Origin: an uncultured Eubacteriales bacterium
GTDB taxonomy: Bacteria; Bacillota; Clostridia; Oscillospirales; CAG-272
Direction of reading: 5' to 3'
Assembly (NCBI GenBank): GCA_934447715.1
Contig: CAKSER010000020.1
Span: 1 to 31,024, forward strand
DNA: 31,024 nucleotides
The notes beneath the pieces are model-generated. The model searched no databases, had not been told where the DNA came from, and saw only the letters and a program-made list of their open reading frames with translations. Made by a program: the position numbers and the translations under genes. This document shows, piece after piece, positions 29,738 through 31,024 of the stretch. Within the stretch, counting starts at the first letter, position 1; each line of letters opens with the position of its first letter.

Positions 29738-30654
29738 GCGAATCATCAAAAAAGAGCAGAGCAGCTTCTGTTTTAAGATCGGCTCTTTGCGTAATTGCTT
29801 TTATTTTGACGGTGCTTTTCGGAGTTTTATCCTTTGCTCTTGCATCGCTTGGCGCTACCTTGCTGAACCGCGGCTTTTTAACCGATACTGTTTCAATACC
29901 CGAATATGCTTCGGAGCTTAAGGAAAGAATCGATAAAAGCCTTGAAAAGGACTGCAGTATTTACGGCATTCCTTATAAGGTTGTCGAAAAGGAAATTACA
30001 AAGGAAAGACTTACCGCTGCTGCAGTTCGGTCCGCTTCGGCGTTCTTTGACGGAAACAGCGATGATCTGTCCTCCTTTGAATACCCGTCGGAGGGTATCT
30101 GCGAGGCGGTCAAAAGCTATGGAAAGGGCGACGGCGCCGACACAATCTATAAGGACGAAAAAAATGCGCCTCTCCTTGCAGAAAAGCTTACAGACAGGAT
30201 CAGGGATACGATTTTGTCGGTTTTTGATCAGCCGCTTGTAAAAAAAGCAGCCTCAAAGCTTTTTCAAAACAGCACGCTTTGCCGCCTGACACCGCTTGCT
30301 CCGGTTTTTGCTGCTTTTGCCATAGCTTTTGCAGCACTTACTTATGTGCTGAAAAAGGGAAATCCGGGTGAAAAACTTTATATTTCGGCATCTGCTTTGA
30401 TGACGGTCGGCACGCTCTGCTTTGCGCCTGCTTTCCTTGTCAGGCTTGCCGATATTCCCTCGAGAGTCGCACTCGGAGACAGCTATATAAGACAGTTTTT
30501 TGTTGCAGTTGCCGAGGGTGCACTTAACCGTATCTACACATTTTCGCTTGTCCTGTTTGTTTTTACTTTTGTTATTCTTGTTGCAGCCTCGGTTATGTTT
30601 GTTGCTTTCAAGAAAAAGGAGAAGGAGCAGGAAAGCAAATTGACTTTGGACTGA
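29734..30654 (+). CDS. Membrane protein of sortase cassette, unknown function
   Basis: I do not recognise the family. The 306-residue protein has an N-terminal membrane helix (about 13-44), a mostly helical, charged extracytoplasmic region (about 50-180) and a cluster of membrane helices near 186-206, 216-238 and 266-292. The tail is basic and Lys/Glu-rich. No catalytic motif is visible. It overlaps the sortase gene by four bases (ATGA), with AAGGAG upstream, so translation is coupled. This linkage suggests a role in presenting or handling the sortase or its substrate, which is inference from position only. About 150 bases downstream lies a strong bidirectional terminator. Confidence 0.8.
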   Translation: MSESSKKSRAASVLRSALCVIAFILTVLFGVLSFALASLGATLLNRGFLTDTVSIPEYASELKERIDKSLEKDCSIYGIPYKVVEKEITKERLTAAAVRSASAFFDGNSDDLSSFEYPSEGICEAVKSYGKGDGADTIYKDEKNAPLLAEKLTDRIRDTILSVFDQPLVKKAASKLFQNSTLCRLTPLAPVFAAFAIAFAALTYVLKKGNPGEKLYISASALMTVGTLCFAPAFLVRLADIPSRVALGDSYIRQFFVAVAEGALNRIYTFSLVLFVFTFVILVAASVMFVAFKKKEKEQESKLTLD

Positions 30655-30800
30655 TATCCGAATTGCGTAGGGCTTGTGCGCTATCGGCGCGCGTGTCAGA
30701 TCGAGTTTTGCGGCGGTTTGCCGATGCTTGGCTGAGAATGCTTCTGTCGAGCAGGAGCATTGATGAGCAGAAGCTCCGTTAGTAAGCTTTAATCAATTAA

Positions 30801-30848
30801 AAATAAGACCCGTTTTTAAGGTAATCTAAAAACGGGTCTTGCTTTTTA
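30801..30848. terminator. Bidirectional terminator
   Basis: AAGACCCGTTTTTA (30805-30818) pairs perfectly with TAAAAACGGGTCTT (30827-30840), a 14-bp stem with an 8-base loop. GCTTTTTA follows on the plus strand and TTATTTTT on the minus strand, so it can end both the sortase cassette and the minus-strand gene at the right edge. The 146 bases between the last plus-strand stop and the hairpin show nothing else recognisable. Confidence 0.92.
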
Positions 30849-31024
30849 TATGCCTGATATGAACAGAATTGCGATAATAAGCGCTGTTTCAAGCGAGTTT
30901 TGGTTCGGGTCTGTGTCCTCGAAGAGGAGAAAGATCAGTCCGGCAAGCAGGAGATCGTCTGTGTTGAGCTCTCTTCCGGTAAGAAGCCCGAGCCCTCCGG
31001 AATTTGAGGACAGCGGCGGAATGT
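30846..31024 (-). CDS. Partial gene for a short Leu-rich protein
   Basis: Read on the minus strand, an open frame enters from the right edge and stops at TAA (30848-30846). Its last 58 codons encode a Ser/Pro/Gly-rich start (from LSSNSGGLGLL), then TDDLLLAGLIFLLFED, a short acidic linker and LETALIIAILFISGI. The two hydrophobic helices joined by an acidic linker, with a DDLLLL-like opening, resemble small proteins common in spore-forming Clostridia. I know no function. The N-terminus is outside the window. The terminator at 30801-30848 supports the direction. Confidence 0.6.
   Translation of the reverse strand, partial: IPPLSSNSGGLGLLTGRELNTDDLLLAGLIFLLFEDTDPNQNSLETALIIAILFISGI

Overview
The window looks like the chromosome of a spore-forming, anaerobic, low-to-mid-GC member of the Clostridia, possibly an Oscillospirales-type gut bacterium (this placement is inference). 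Supporting features are a LysM-GH18 spore-lysin-type protein, a SpoIID/LytB-domain protein, a Gram-positive sortase, an NfnAB-type electron-bifurcating transhydrogenase, Bacillus-like sigma-A promoters (TTGACA/TTGAAA, 17 bp, TATAAT/TATACT) and strong purine-rich ribosome binding sites. No tRNA, rRNA, CRISPR array, prophage or intact insertion sequence was seen.

Left part, mostly minus strand (1-10.6 kb). The left edge has a cluster of palindromic hairpins and an 11-bp degenerate repeat. Next comes a minus-strand group with an NfeD-like protein, an SPFH/band-7 protein and a COG2509-type FAD dehydrogenase, led by a perfect consensus promoter. The plus-strand nagB follows, isolated between a promoter and a terminator. 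A long minus-strand series runs from proC through a membrane protein with a non-ATG start, a YesL/DUF624-like protein, an RluA-family pseudouridine synthase and an apolipoprotein N-acyltransferase (Lnt) to a DUF4375/DMP19-like protein.

Middle part, mostly plus strand (10.7-25.2 kb). This holds the LysM-GH18 protein, then rplS on the minus strand, divergent from coaE. The plus strand continues with a lytic transglycosylase, an M18 aminopeptidase, prfA, tsaC (Sua5 type), a type IIA topoisomerase A subunit, a small secreted protein overlapping the SpoIID-domain gene, and nfnA-nfnB. These are housekeeping and cell-envelope functions.

Right part (25.2-31 kb) is the most accessory-looking. A three-gene cassette encodes a GH29-like (alpha-L-fucosidase-like) protein, an SCP2-like protein and a glutamate-semialdehyde-aminomutase-like class III aminotransferase. 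A sortase cassette follows: a small secreted protein with a C-terminal membrane anchor but no normal LPXTG or xPxTG motif, its adjacent sortase, and an overlapping membrane-protein gene. A minus-strand Leu-rich gene runs off the right edge.

The most unusual window-scale pattern is that many intergenic gaps carry their own short tandem repeat with an 8-12 bp unit, different at each site. Several lie just upstream of start codons. Other points of interest are the noncanonical sortase substrate, the GH29-like/SCP2-like/aminotransferase cassette, Lnt in a Firmicute-like context, and a 17-residue repeat inserted in the SpoIID domain.
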